Shown: one piece after another, positions 38,071 to 50,433 of the stretch
How positions within the stretch are numbered: position 1 is the stretch's first letter
Layout of the letters: every line of letters starts with the position of its first letter
Source of the DNA: Onchocerca volvulus
Lineage: Eukaryota > Nematoda > Chromadorea > Rhabditida > Onchocercidae
Reading direction: 5' to 3'
Length of the DNA stretch: 64,000 bases
Assembly: GCA_000499405.2 (NCBI GenBank)
Contig: HG738139.1
Location: 256,564-320,563, forward strand
The notes under the pieces: model-generated
Told to the model about the DNA's origin: nothing
Database searches by the model: none
What the model saw: the letters and a program-made list of their open reading frames with translations, nothing else
Translations under genes and position numbers: made by a program

Positions 38071-38394
38071 TCAATCAATCAATCTACCATGCTTTGTTAG
38101 GATGATGGAAATTGTCCGCTTATTTTTGTTTATATGTTTGGCTACATATTCCTTCCTCTTAGCAAAAACACTCCATGGATAAGACATAGGCGATATGGAT
38201 AGATTTGGATGGGATTGATTGAATCGATCGAATAAATCGAATAATTGAAGTTTAATTAAAATGGGAATTTGAAAGGCCTGTCTCTGTGATAATGATTGGA
38301 ATAGTGAGCCAACGGCGCTTAACTGCATATGAAATTGGCGATTTCCATAAATCTTTATGGAAAGCCTTCCATACTGCCCTCTAACTCTCAACAA
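38071..38394 (-). other. Unassigned 107-codon open frame
   Basis: A minus-strand open frame of higher G+C than its flanks, with the 5' end near RGQYGRLSIKIYGN. A possible acceptor (GATAGAAAG on minus) lies just upstream. No family recognised and no partner exons found, so it could be chance. Confidence 0.2.
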
Positions 38395-38464
38395 GCTACC
38401 TTTCTATCATTTACTAACTGATAATACTAAAACATTAAATATTCCAGCCTAATTTGAATTTCTC

Positions 38465-38468
<4 letters not shown>

Positions 38469-38506
<38 letters not shown>
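38469..38506. repeat. (CT)n microsatellite
   Basis: About 19 CT units in the gene-poor region. Confidence 0.85.
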
Positions 38507-38508
<2 letters not shown>

Positions 38509-41500
38509 TACTTTTACTTTGAAATTCTCTCCGAGCATTAATATTATTACTGTGCAATATGGCAAACAGCTTATCCATTAATATAAACTTATCTCACGAA
38601 TAGCAAGTGAGATTTATCATTCATTCCATTCCAGCGAATGCATCAAATTGAATTCAACGCCATAAATTACTAATAAATAGTTGCTATGTCATTTACGTCA
38701 TACTACATTATAAGTCATCGTTATGATCAAAACATATAAAGTGGAGAATATGAAAAGCTTGAAATATGAATACTGAATACCTGAATACTCGAAATATGCG
38801 CATCGAATATGAATGCAGAATTTGGATACTTTTCAGTTATTTTAATTTACTTTAAATTTATTTTTTCTCACTTCTCTTTCTCTCTTTCCCTCTCTCTCTC
38901 TTTCATATATTTCAATGGAATATTGTCCGTGAAGTTGTAAATTTGGCATTATCATTAGAAATATAAATTATAAAAGGAAAAAAGAAATAAGAATTCTCAA
39001 GTGCTTCTCAAGTACACACCAGTTAATATGCCATATCACAATCAAATTGCATTTATTTGGCATAAAATAACAGTATATTTGAATAACTTTCAAGAAGACT
39101 AAAATCAGGAAAGAAAGTCACATGTAAAGTCAATTTCAAAAAATGAATTTTCAAAAAACTTTCGCAACAATAGAATGCATTAATACTGATAGATCTATTA
39201 ATAATTAATGACACAATGTATGACCTTCCTGACGTGCAATTATTTCGAATTATCGAAAAAGAGGTGACCATAAAGAATCATCGATGGATGACAAATTCTT
39301 GCAAAATTTTACTTTGAAATTTTTTTCAACTTTTACATTCAGAGGTTTCTTCCAGTGTGTCGTGCATTAATTTTTTGGTAAAATAGTAACGTGAAGTTAG
39401 TTACACGTTGAATTTGCCACTACATAATTCTGATGCCAAATGTTGGATTATAATATGAAATATATGCTACTTGAGTTCTTCATTGGAAACTTTTTGCCTG
39501 ACCACTTGGCTTTTTCTTGGCCAAGTACAAGTTCACTGGAACATAGGGTTAAAATCTTTTTGATGTCGTTAAATTAAAAAAAAAAATTAGCAATTTGAAT
39601 CTATAATAAATTCTTCAAATCATCAGTAAAACTGATTACCATTTAAAGCAATTTCATGCCTATTTCATCAATACATTAATTTATCAAAATCACTGATAAG
39701 CACCAAACGGAACTTGCTTATATCAAAATGTACATTGAAATAAAGCTTATATTAACATAAATGACAAAAATTGAAAATGACTTATCATAGATTATCGAAT
39801 ATTTTTACAAAAATTCTACTAACTAAGATCTACAAAAGATATTTATTTATGCCTTTCAATCAATCCAAAATTTTTACTGACCAAAATTTTAAATGCAGAA
39901 CTATAAATTGAATAATTAAGTTAGTAACATGACATATTATAACATAACGAAGAGCAGATAATTTTGTTCCACAATATAACAAAAGAGAAAATCAATATTC
40001 CTGTCAAATACAACATATTCGAAAAAAAAATCTAAAATTAAAATTCTTTAAAAACTGCTATCAAAAGAAGTAAAGGAAAAATAAATCTTTTTCATTCGAA
40101 AAAATCTTTTGTTTTTGTGTGTGAAAGGGTAATTTTTCTCTGGAAAAAGAAAATTTTTTTATCCTTATAAGAAAGAAAAAAGGAATGATGAAAGGATTAA
40201 CGTTCCTTGCATTTCCTATCCGTTGTTTTTTTCGAAACTGGTGTAAAATGGAGATAAAATAGAACTTCTCGTCGTATCATTTACTTAATCACATTTTAAG
40301 GAAGAATCGTTCTAATATTCTTCACTTCATACTACTCCTTCATTTGTCAACATTTTTTATCTTGGAGTGTTGTGTATGTCAATTTAAAATGTTCTATATT
40401 TTTGAAAAAAAAAAAAAAAGAAAAAAACAGCAAAAATAGAAACAAAAACTGAAAAATAATAATAACAAATTCCAAGAACTTTACGAGAATTTCATAAATT
40501 AATGTTTATTTTTTTCGGCAAAAATTTTCTGATAAATTTTAGAAAATTAAATAAATAATAATTTATGAAATTTTTGATAGGTTCATGAAATTTGTCAACT
40601 ACTTATAATAACTTGTAAATTAACAATCGGAATATGTGGAATAATCATATGAAACATTAGCTATTCGAAAGAAATTGTCAATTTATTATTTACTTATGTC
40701 TAATACATCCAATGTTAGCCTATCAATAGTATATCTCGGGAGAAGCAAGGCGGGGGAGGAAATTGATAAAAATGATAACGTATCGATAAGCATCGTCAAT
40801 CATAAAGATAGCAATAGATGCATTAATGCAATTATGGCTTTTATTAATAGTAATATTAGCGATATTATTGTCTTTATTATTCTTACTATTACCATTATTA
40901 TTAATAAAATGATCAATTGTTGACAATAATAATTTAAAAAAAAAATTCTTTTAACTTCCAACGAAAAAAATGCTCAAATTATAAGTGCTGAAATTTTTTT
41001 TTGTCAACAATGAACACGAAAAAATGAAAAGAAAAAAAAAAGAAAGAAAAAATGACATTTTGCGAAAGAAATGATTGTAGAAGAAAGGAGAAGATGACAT
41101 GTTTTATTAAATGAAATGCCGCATTAAATTTGCATGGTGCGACGTATGAAAGGGAATGAATATGAAATGCTTTTTTTTTTCTTTTCTGAAAAACGAAAAA
41201 AATGAGAAAATTACTAAAATTAATTATCAGTAAGATAGTTATACAATTGTGCGTAGAGTTGTCGTTTACAGATTTATCAAATTATTCATCAATATTTTGT
41301 GTCATCGTTCTAATTTTTTTAGAAAGAGTGTAAAATGCGATGCATTTTTGTTGATTATTATTTTTTTAGTATGAATTTGAAAAAAAGATCAATTTGATAA
41401 AGAATTAAGACGAATTTGACCCTCAAGATGATGATATTTAAGTGATAAAAGTATTTTTGCTAGCGGAAAAGATAGGCAAGCTGTGATTAGTGTGGGACTG

Positions 41501-42840
41501 TGTGATAGCATGAATGAATCAAGCATTTATCAGCAAAGTGATACAAGATAACAGATTATCATCAGAAGGAGAAGTTCTGATGCTAAATGAGTGATGGAAA
41601 AGATTGCTGGACAACAACGGTCAGAAATATAAATATGAAATTAGCATCCAAAGGAATTACTTATTGCTAACTGAATGATTAAATATCATTCAAACACTTG
41701 AATGGAAGGAAACGAAAGGCTGAATGAAGCTTGTATGTGTTGTTTGAGACGTCAATCATTCTTCATTCAAGTAAATAACAACCACATTCCGGAGATTGTA
41801 CTTTAATATTTTGGCAATCAAACAATAAATCACAACATCAGTCTAATGAAGTGGAAAAGGATGGAAAAAACCCGAAATATCGATTGAATGCAATGATTCT
41901 TCTCTCCTTTTGGTTTGAAAGGAAAAAAAAAGAAAAAATGATTGAATAATTCAAGAAAATATTTTAAATTCGTACTTTGTTAAACTTGCTTTTAAATTTG
42001 AACTAATTTTTTTAAGAACACATTTTCTTTCGCAATTTTTTAAAGACAATTTTTTCCCCAAAAAATTTCTTTTTTGCTCCATTTTTTCTTTCTTCCCTGA
42101 CAGCTAAAATTCATTTGATTTTAGTAATTAATTAATGGTACTTTTGAGATGAAGTGATTGGAACAATTAACCACATTAATTGTTGCAGAAATGGTTTTAA
42201 TAGTTTTACGATAATATTCTCAAATTACACTATCTTTAGAATAGCAGGAAGTAATAAATATTTTATTAACATCGGTTTTATTAAGAATGCAATATTTTAC
42301 AACGAAAGATCAAACTTCGTTTTTCTTTTCTTCCATAGAAAATATCTTTATAAAAAATGATAACTTTTTTCTTCATATCTACAAAAAGCTTTCACTTATA
42401 ATTCGAATGTCAATGAAAATATCTCTCCTTCAGTTATGCATAATATCAATGAGATTTTGTTTGAATTTATCTCAAACAAATGTTGTATAAATCGATTAAC
42501 TAATTTAGGTTTATCAAAAAAATCCAACATAAATAAAATTATTCAATCGATTTTTTTAAGGGGTGCATATATCAAAAAAAAAAAACTGAGAGAAATGGCA
42601 AATTCTTGAACTTTATTATCCATCCTGGACATTTTAAGTTTATATAAGCAATTTCTATCGCTTATCTAAGTAAATAAATTTATTAAGCAATCAAAGTTAA
42701 TCTAAAAAGTTATCAGTGAACTTGATAAAAAATCAGAGCCAACTTAATAAGGACATCTTATCAAATATTTCGTCAAGCAAGCTTGAATAGCTCATTAAAT
42801 AAGTTTTTTGATCTTAGGATAATAAAAATGAAAAAAATAT

Positions 42841-42971
42841 GGAATGAATGTTTTTTTTTTTTTTTTTTGATGATAACATAAATGTGATATGAAAGTTTAA
42901 AAAATCGGAATGAATGTTTTTTTTTTTTTTTTTGATGATAACATAAATGTGATACGAAAGTTTAAAAAATC
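42841..42971. repeat. Tandem duplication of a 65-66 bp unit
   Basis: Copy 1 (42841-42906) and copy 2 (42907-42971) both start GGAATGAATG, carry a long T run, then GATGATAACATAAATGTGAT and end TTTAAAAAATCG. They differ by one base and by T-run length, so the duplication is recent. Confidence 0.85.
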
Positions 42972-45789
42972 GCCATTTTTTGTCTATTTCAGAAAAAGTT
43001 TCAAAAAGATGGATTTCTTTTAGAGATTATTAATTACTAAATTGCTTAGCTAAGTTTGTTAAAAAATAAAACTATCAAATTTCCAATTTGTATCTATTGT
43101 TTATATATGCTTAATAGCTTGAATACTACAAAGTATAAAGAATTGAAATTAATACCGCACTCATTATTACCTTCATATAGCTTATTTCTCAATAAAACAA
43201 GGTATATTTGATTCGAATTTTAAATTATTTAGTTCTTGTAAGTTTCTCTTGAAAAGCAGATGGAAATGCCATGGAAAAGTCAAAAATTTCACATTCATTA
43301 TTCGTAGGAAAATTAGAAAAATTATATGCATTTTTATAGTTGCATGCAATCGTTTAAGCATCAATTATTTACAGTAAATGAATTTGTTCTTTCAGATAAT
43401 TTAATTATATTGTTATTTGAATACCTTGAATGCACATAGCTTAGCTTCAGATTTACTTTTTCTTCCTCGTATATAATCAGTACTGCTGCATTAATAAATA
43501 TTTGAATGCAGATTAAATCATTTTTGATAAAAATATTCAATGCTTCATTTCTTCAGATAATTCCTTCTATTGATCAATTTCAGTTAACCATTTCATTTTC
43601 TGAATTTTTTCGATTTGTTTCTTTCACGGATTCATTTATTTAATTTCATTTAAAATGATAATTTTTATTGCAATTTTCAGTATGTGAGTAGAAAGATCTC
43701 TGCAAATTTCCAAGAATATCCATTTCTTCAATTTCAGTTTTCTTCATCAAGATTTTGGTAATATTATAGTTATATTCAATCTTTTAATAATCTAATGGAT
43801 TCATTTGGTTTCTGATGCATCAAAAAATTAGATAAATTTCCCTGTATATAACAATTATGTCGGCGAATTAAAGTAAATTAGGAAAAATTATTTGGATTTA
43901 CTATCTGAATTATTTTTCAAATCCCTAACAGTTCAAAGAACTGTATAACTTGGATCATTTTGATAACAAAGATTTATTTGGGAAGTAAAAAAAAAAAAAA
44001 TACGATTATGAGGACGATAATATAACAATGATGCCATGCCAAGGCAGGAGAATGTTTCAGACATTTTTAAAATATTTAAAATTTTCATTTAGTCATTCAT
44101 CAGAAGAAAAATAAACGGCAATTGAGAGATAAGAACAAGAAAAAAAAATTTTTATGATTCATGTAAAAATCATAAAAATCATTATTTTTTTGCATTTTTC
44201 TATGCAGCAAAAGAATTTAATTTATATCTAAATTGTGACTGATTTTATATTACTTTCCTTTTTTGTTCTAACTCGTTAAATTGCTTAATTTAAGCAAGTA
44301 AGTAGAACGAATTTTCATATATTATAAAAAGCACGATAATTATATAAGATTAAGTATAAGAACGATAGAAATCATAACAATCTAAGGCTTAAATTTTTTG
44401 ACAACTTTCTGTTTTTGGAATACAATTTATTAAGTAGTTACTCTGTGATGATCTCTATAAGAGTTATTCCGAGGAAATACACAACTGGCACCAGATGCGA
44501 AATGAATTTCAAGAAAAAGAGAAAGAATAAAAAGGAAATATTACGTAACTAAGGACACCAGGTGTTTGACGACAAACCAAAAGGATATTTCGGAAAAGAT
44601 TACATCGAAATATCGCCATTTCTAGAGTGATATTATTAGTTGGCGAAATAACAAGGTTATCTGTGATGTTAAATATAAATAAAATATCTGGCAAAATAAA
44701 TTGCAAAAAAATTAAATTAAAAAGAAAATGAAACAATAAAGAGAGGAAAAGAAGAAGGGAAGAGTACTTTTTAAAAGATTTTTTCTTTTGTATTTATTTT
44801 TATAATAATAGCAGTATTTGCAATTCAACATGAATTTCTTCTTATCAATATCTGCAAACTCTTCAGCAAGAAATATTCTTTTCTACTCCCAAACACTTTT
44901 CATTACACATATTTTAACATCTCTTAAATTTCGCAGTCTCCAATAATGAACTATCTTATCAGTTATAAAAATATCTCTATCCCAATACTTTAGTGTACTG
45001 CTATGCTATCTTCTCAATTCTTATCATTCTATAGCAACTCATCCAAACACATACTATTCCTCATTCAAATGAATTCATGAAAGTTTTGTATCGAAGAAAC
45101 GATGTGGCATTAGTGTTGCATGCAATGAGTAATGCAATAAAATATTTGGGGATGCTCCTTTTCTTCTTTTCCTTTGCAATTACGGAGAATGTGGGAAGAA
45201 GTTGGAAGCTTATTATTTAATCTCTTCAGGGCTGTTGCCAAAAACCTTTTAAGCTTATCCGGCAAGGCAACAACATTTTAATTGTCTGAAAAACATGAAT
45301 TTTAAATTTCGAAGTTTTCGAAGTTTGTCGTTATTCTGGAAGTAGATCGAAAAAGTTGTTGCTGCATTTCTTCTTGACTAACAGCTCTATCCACAACATT
45401 TTGACTATTTCCAAGCTAAAAATTGCAATAATCGATTTGCTTGGAAAACTTTTATTTTTAAATGATTGAATAAATTTTAACGACTTCACATAATATGAAC
45501 AAATCCCAGATTTTTTTTCAGGAATGTTACTTACAAGAATATTACCTTTTGATTTTGACAGTTAGTGAGAATAAAAAGATGAGAGTCGAAAGAATTAGGT
45601 TGATTAAATTAAAGGACTAAATTTCATTAATTATCAGTCCTTCAATTAAATTAATTAAACCCCAATATATGAGGACATCAGATATTAATTCCCAGTGGAA
45701 GTTCTGTTCAAAACTTAATTTGCTTTGTCGTATTATTGATTGGATAGAAGATTGTTTTCTCACCAGTTCAGTCTATACTTAATACTTAT

Positions 45790-45797
45790 ATTTCAGA
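45790..45797 (+). promoter_or_regulatory. Likely spliced-leader acceptor of pas-2
   Basis: TATTTCAG ends at 45796, one base before the pas-2 ATG. A canonical nematode 3' splice site with no matching upstream cis exon needed is the usual signature of SL trans-splicing. Confidence 0.65.
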
Positions 45798-48057
45798 ATG
45801 GGTGAAAGTGATCATTATGGCTTTTCACTTACAACTTTCAGGTATATTGATTCAGTTCATTTTTGTTTAAAATAATGATAATGAAAGCTTAACCTGTTAA
45901 TTTCGTTTGAATTAGCTTGATTTTTACCATTTAATTATTTCAAGTCAGAAAATTTCTGAGTATTTGGTTAGGATATGAATATACTGATAATCTCACGCCA
46001 CATTTTGGGTGTGTTTCTCTACTTTTATTTTCATTTCTTGTTTGGAATAACATAATTAAGTTATTGTAAGAGTGCATTTCTACATTGTTAACTGCAAATT
46101 TCCCAAATTTTAGTCCTTCGGGCAAGTTAATGCAAATCGAGTATGCTTTAAATGCGGTGAAGAATGGGCAACCTTCTGTGGGATTGCGGGGTTTGTTATT
46201 ATATTTCTTTCTGAATTAGTTAGTTAAAACCAAAAAGCGATATCATAAATTCATTGACTATGAATCTCTTTTCACTTAGTTCACTCGAAAACCAAAAGCA
46301 TTATAAAATATTAACATATATATAAGCAGTTGTATACTTAATTATTTACTCAACATATCAATCTGATGTATATTTTTTACTGAATGTTCAGTGCAGCAGA
46401 CTAATTGGATATCATTTATTTGTTGCTTTGTTATGCTTGATATCATTTTATCTAATATTTATATAGTATAACAATGTATTTTTATTTATTCATTTTATTT
46501 ATTTATTTTTATTACTGTTTATTTATTCAAAAATTTATACAATCCGCCGTTCGGATGTGAAGGATCTCTTGTGTTTGAAAATATTATCGATATTTTGAAA
46601 ATAAATGAATAAATTTCAGCATCAGATGGTGTGGTGTTGGCCACTGAAAATAAGATATCAGTGTTATATGAGGATCAACCAAAAGTGGAAAAAATTAGCC
46701 AACATATCGGTTGTGTTTATAGTGGTATGGGGCCTGATTACAGGTAAATAATTTCGGAAATCGGAATATTTTAGAAAAAATTTATTAAAATGACAATGGG
46801 ATTGTAGGTATGCTCTTACTATTTCAGTCTTTTAAACTTGCCTGATTCATTTATACATCATACATCATAGAAATACATCATAGAAATGAATTTCTAAGCT
46901 AGACAGGCAGCATTAACTGGTGAGTACTTTCACATATTCTTTCCCAAAAATATTTATTACTTTCTCGAGATTTGCGAAAAATTTTATAAATGCCAAAGAT
47001 TTATGATAATTGGCATGTAATGTTGAAATATTTTTAATATAATGTATTTTTATTTATTTTGTTGTTTTTGAATCTTCGACACAAATAGAGTTTTTTCTGT
47101 TTTTCTGAATTTAATAACTCATGTCATCTTTTTATAGAATATTGGTTAAAAAAGCACGAAAATTGGCAATGGAATATGAATTAATGTATGGGGAAGAAAT
47201 ACCGACAACACAACTTGTGACAAAATTAGCCGCAGTAATGCAAGAATACACTCAATCAGGGTATATGATTTTCTAATTGATATCTTTCGCTTCTTTACTT
47301 TCCTAAACCATATCTTTTATATCATTCTTACTCTTGAATTAAATTATCGTAAGAAGCAACTTATAAAATGCATTCCTGAAACTTGGATGAATAAAAGATC
47401 CAAACTCAAAAACAGCAAAGCATACATTTCGCTGGCAAGAATCAAAGGGATTTCTAGCTAATTAGCAAAATAATAGTAAATTTTAATCCGGAGTTGTTGA
47501 AAATTACATGATTATAAATTTTTATTTGCATCGTTTATTTTTTGTTAATTTTTTCTGTAGTCTTATCATAATTCAAAATTTTGTAGAGGTGTACGACCAT
47601 TCGGTGTATCGATGCTTGTTGCTGGCTGGGATCATGAGCCAAATCCTGGTCGACCGCTTTTGTTTCAGTGTGATCCTTCGGTAGTGTTTTCAGTTTTTAT
47701 GATCTTAAATTACTTAAGAATTATTTGAGAACATTTTGTGAATGAGAATTTGGAATTAAGGGATGGTTTAAAAATGGTATATTACGCTGCTTCGTAAACA
47801 GTTTTATTTAGGGTGCATATTTTGCTTGGAAAGCTACAGCTTTGGGAAAGAATGATGTGAATGCAAAAACATTCCTGGAGAAACGATTCAGTGATGCATT
47901 GGAGCTAGATGACGGTATTCATACGGCATTATTGACACTGCGTGAAAGTTTTGATGTTGGTATGACGGAAGATAATGTGGAAATAGCGGTTTGCAATAAA
48001 AATGGATTTATGCGTTTATCAAAACAACAAGTAAAAGATCATCTTGGTGCACTTTGA
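45798..48057 (+). CDS. pas-2: 20S proteasome subunit alpha-2 (PSMA2), 235 aa
   Basis: Exons: 45798-45841, 46114-46190, 46620-46743, 47138-47260, 47587-47680, 47812-48057 (708 nt; all GT-AG, phases consistent). The protein starts [20 protein letters not shown], the N-terminal signature of alpha-type subunits (YxxxLTxFSPxGxLxQIEYA). It continues with [63 protein letters not shown] and TFLEKRF, each matching human PSMA2 almost residue for residue. Length 235 compares with 234 in human. Alpha subunits are non-catalytic, form the outer rings of the 20S core and gate substrate entry; PSMA2 sits in the cytosol and nucleus. It begins directly after a spliced-leader-type acceptor and is followed by sgt-1 on the same strand. 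Confidence 0.97.
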
Positions 48058-48404
48058 TTGTTATATTTTCTACTGTTACTGGAAATAATGTAATTCGTTG
48101 TTTTTTGGGAGTAGTTTTATATATTAATTTGTATTTGGAACTTTTAAAGTTCTTTTCCAAAATCATAAGTTATCACCTGAGAATTTATCCTCAATTTTCC
48201 CTACCTTTCATCACATTCTCTAAGCTGCTTACTGTGTAGTCTCACGTTAAAGAAATATGTTAGCCTTTAAAAATTTAGGAAAAATAGTACTGTTTGTTAA
48301 CCTTTCTTCATCGATCTTCTGAATCTGGATGTTTTCAATCTTTATGTTTCGATCAGTTTGGAAAAAACAATGTTTTCGAAAAATTAGTACGTATCAAAGT
48401 TGCA

Positions 48405-48410
48405 AATAAA
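48405..48410 (+). terminator. Candidate poly(A) signal of pas-2
   Basis: An AATAAA hexamer 348 bp downstream of the pas-2 stop and about 310 bp upstream of the sgt-1 start. Confidence 0.45.
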
Positions 48411-48706
48411 AATAATTTGGAGAATGTCACCTTCAATATTTTTTTATGGAAAGTCCATGGAAGATTCTTCTAGAATACCTATTAAATATTCATTCCATGT
48501 CACGACGTTTCTGTAGTCTTAATGGAGATCAAATCTATTATCTTCTTCGAGAGGAAGGAAAAAATGTCTTTCACAATGCATAATACTTTCGGCTACAGCA
48601 TTTATTGATTTTATCATCATCTAGATTCAAATTTTCGTTTTGTTGCGATAACCGTGATTTCTCCTGTTTAGAAACGGGATATCGCTATTTTATCAGAAGC
48701 TAACCG

Positions 48707-48715
48707 ATATTTCAG
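48707..48715 (+). promoter_or_regulatory. Likely spliced-leader acceptor of sgt-1
   Basis: ATATTTCAG ending at 48715, nine bases before the ATG at 48724. Its position fits trans-splicing of the downstream gene of an operon. Confidence 0.55.
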
Positions 48716-48723
48716 AGCAGAAT

Positions 48724-50433
48724 ATGTCAAAAGCAAAGTAATATCTTTTTTTTTTTCTTGAAATCACTTCAATTCTGAACTTCCGTTATGGTCGAGATTT
48801 TGTTTATTTTTGATAGGAAAATATCTTTGAAGTATGTTTTAAGAATAAGTCTAGAAATTTTCAAAGAATTAGACATTACATCTTAAAAATAGAATTTATC
48901 TTGACAATCGTTAATTCTATAACAGCCTTGTAGATCATATTTTGAAATATTTATTTTGAACGGGAAATGGAGAGAAATTTTCAGATATGATTTTTATCAA
49001 ACAGAAACGCATGTTTTTGTAACGATATTGAAACGTGGTTTAACATTGGAACAATGTAAAGCGCATTATATAGATGGTTACTTAAAAGTGGTAGCAATGA
49101 ATGAAGTGTTATTAAACATACGATTATCCCATCCAATTAACCCTACATCATTGGAGCTGAAGTGTTCATCGTCCAAAGTACTTTTTTTTTTTTTTATCAT
49201 TTCATCAGTTTTTCTTGTATCATCATTAGTAATGAAACATTTCAGCTTTTTCTTCCTTATTGTATTTTATTTTATTATCTATATATTATCATATTTTCAT
49301 TTTCATTATGGATAGGTTGAATTGAAAATGGCAAAAATGACATCAGATCAATGGGAAACATTGGAAAAGAAGAGTGAAGGAAACAAAAACAAGGTCTTAA
49401 ATGTTTTTATATTTTATGGGATAAAACTCATGTTGGCAATTTTAATGACGTTTATTATTGCTTGAGTAATTTGTTATGAATGAGAAAAAGGAAATCGATG
49501 TTGTTTTGGTTAGAGCTGTAGACAGATTGCTTTAGATAGGTTGATCTAAAACATCATATATTCAGTTTGTGATCATACTTCAGTAATATTAGAAGGACTG
49601 GTTCAAATAAGCCGCATGTTGTTAGTTCTACAGTGTACTTATAAACTTTGTTTTTATATTTCTAATCCAATAGTATGTTTCTTCATACATTTCGTTAATT
49701 TTAAACTGTACAGACAGAAGTTCACGAATTTGAAAACTGACCTATATATTTCCAAAGATTCATGTAACTATGTGTTACCTTGCAGCCAGCATTGATTAGT
49801 TGGGACAAATTTGCTCAAGAAGCAGAAGATGATGAAGAAAAAGAGGATGTCAACATACTTTTTCAGGTCAGCTTATTGTATAAGTTGGTTCTAGTAATTT
49901 TTTTCTTTTTTTTTTGAAGCGTGAACAATATAAACCCTATATACCACAATTATTAATTCCTTTCTGATGCGACATCTTTATCTGGTAGACCAACTATTTT
50001 TGAATTTTCGATAGTCAAGTCTAACTGTGAAGTTTTTTCTTATCCATTCCTAAACTTAATTGCGAATTCTTTGAAATATCTTGCGGACTTTCTTATCAGG
50101 CTGTATCATTAATTCAAGTATCCTTCATTATCCTCAATAAAAGTAACAGTTTACCGGGAATACTTACGTTCGTCTGCCTTGTTTGCATTACCCGCTGTTC
50201 CCACGATTTTTCCACTGGAATCAATATCAATGTTTTTAGCAGTTTTTAGTTGTTTTTCAAAAATCCCAGTTTTTCAGAAATTATATAAAGATGCAGATGA
50301 TGACACTAGGAAGGCAATGGTAAAATCATATACAGAAAGTGGTGGAACGGTGCTAAGTACAAATTGGAAAGAAATAAGTAAAAAACGCACAGAAATCCGG
50401 CCTCCTGATGGAATGGAATTTAAAAAGTGGTAA
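48724..50433 (+). CDS. sgt-1: SGT1 (SUGT1) co-chaperone, CS + SGS domains, no TPR, 173 aa
   Basis: Exons: 48724-48737, 48985-49177, 49316-49393, 49786-49866, 50278-50433 (522 nt). A 14-nt first exon encodes MSKA plus part of K5. The protein then enters the CS domain at once (KYDFYQTETHVFVTILKRG; human KYDWYQTESQVVITLMIKN), including VVAMNEVLLNIRLSHPI. The C-terminal SGS domain shows ISWDKFAQEAEDDEE, NILFQKLYKDADDDTRKAM, SYTESGGTVLSTNWKEI and ends PPDGMEFKKW, as in human SUGT1. SGT1 bridges HSP90 to clients such as kinetochore, SCF and NLR proteins, and the CS domain binds HSP90. Vertebrate and plant SGT1 carry N-terminal TPRs, which are absent here; C. elegans SGT1 (D1054.3) is similarly short. 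C. elegans also has pas-2 (D1054.2) directly beside it, which supports the identification. Confidence 0.94.

Larger units (their letters stand above)
30270..45797. other. 15.5 kb gene-poor region
   Basis: Between the divergent 5' ends of UBL3 (minus) and pas-2 (plus). It is AT-rich with many microsatellites, a GGTT/TCGATCGG cluster, a 24-bp minisatellite and a 65-bp tandem duplication. Several open frames (33880-34320, 36226-36436 and 38071-38394) cannot be assigned. No conserved protein family was recognised on either strand, so it may hold distal regulatory DNA, noncoding RNA or nematode-specific genes. Confidence 0.5.
48058..48723 (+). other. pas-2 / sgt-1 intercistronic region
   Basis: A 666-bp spacer between genes on the same strand. 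It contains an AATAAA at 48405-48410 that could end pas-2 mRNA, and ends with an acceptor ATATTTCAG (AG at 48714-48715) nine bases before the sgt-1 ATG. No other gene is visible. Confidence 0.6.

Noticed and set aside
48956..49315. 119-aa frame beginning upstream of the sgt-1 CS exon
   Set aside because: The frame starts at a TTG and continues past the exon into intron sequence. The alignment and splice signals place the exon at 48985-49177, joined to a 14-nt first exon.
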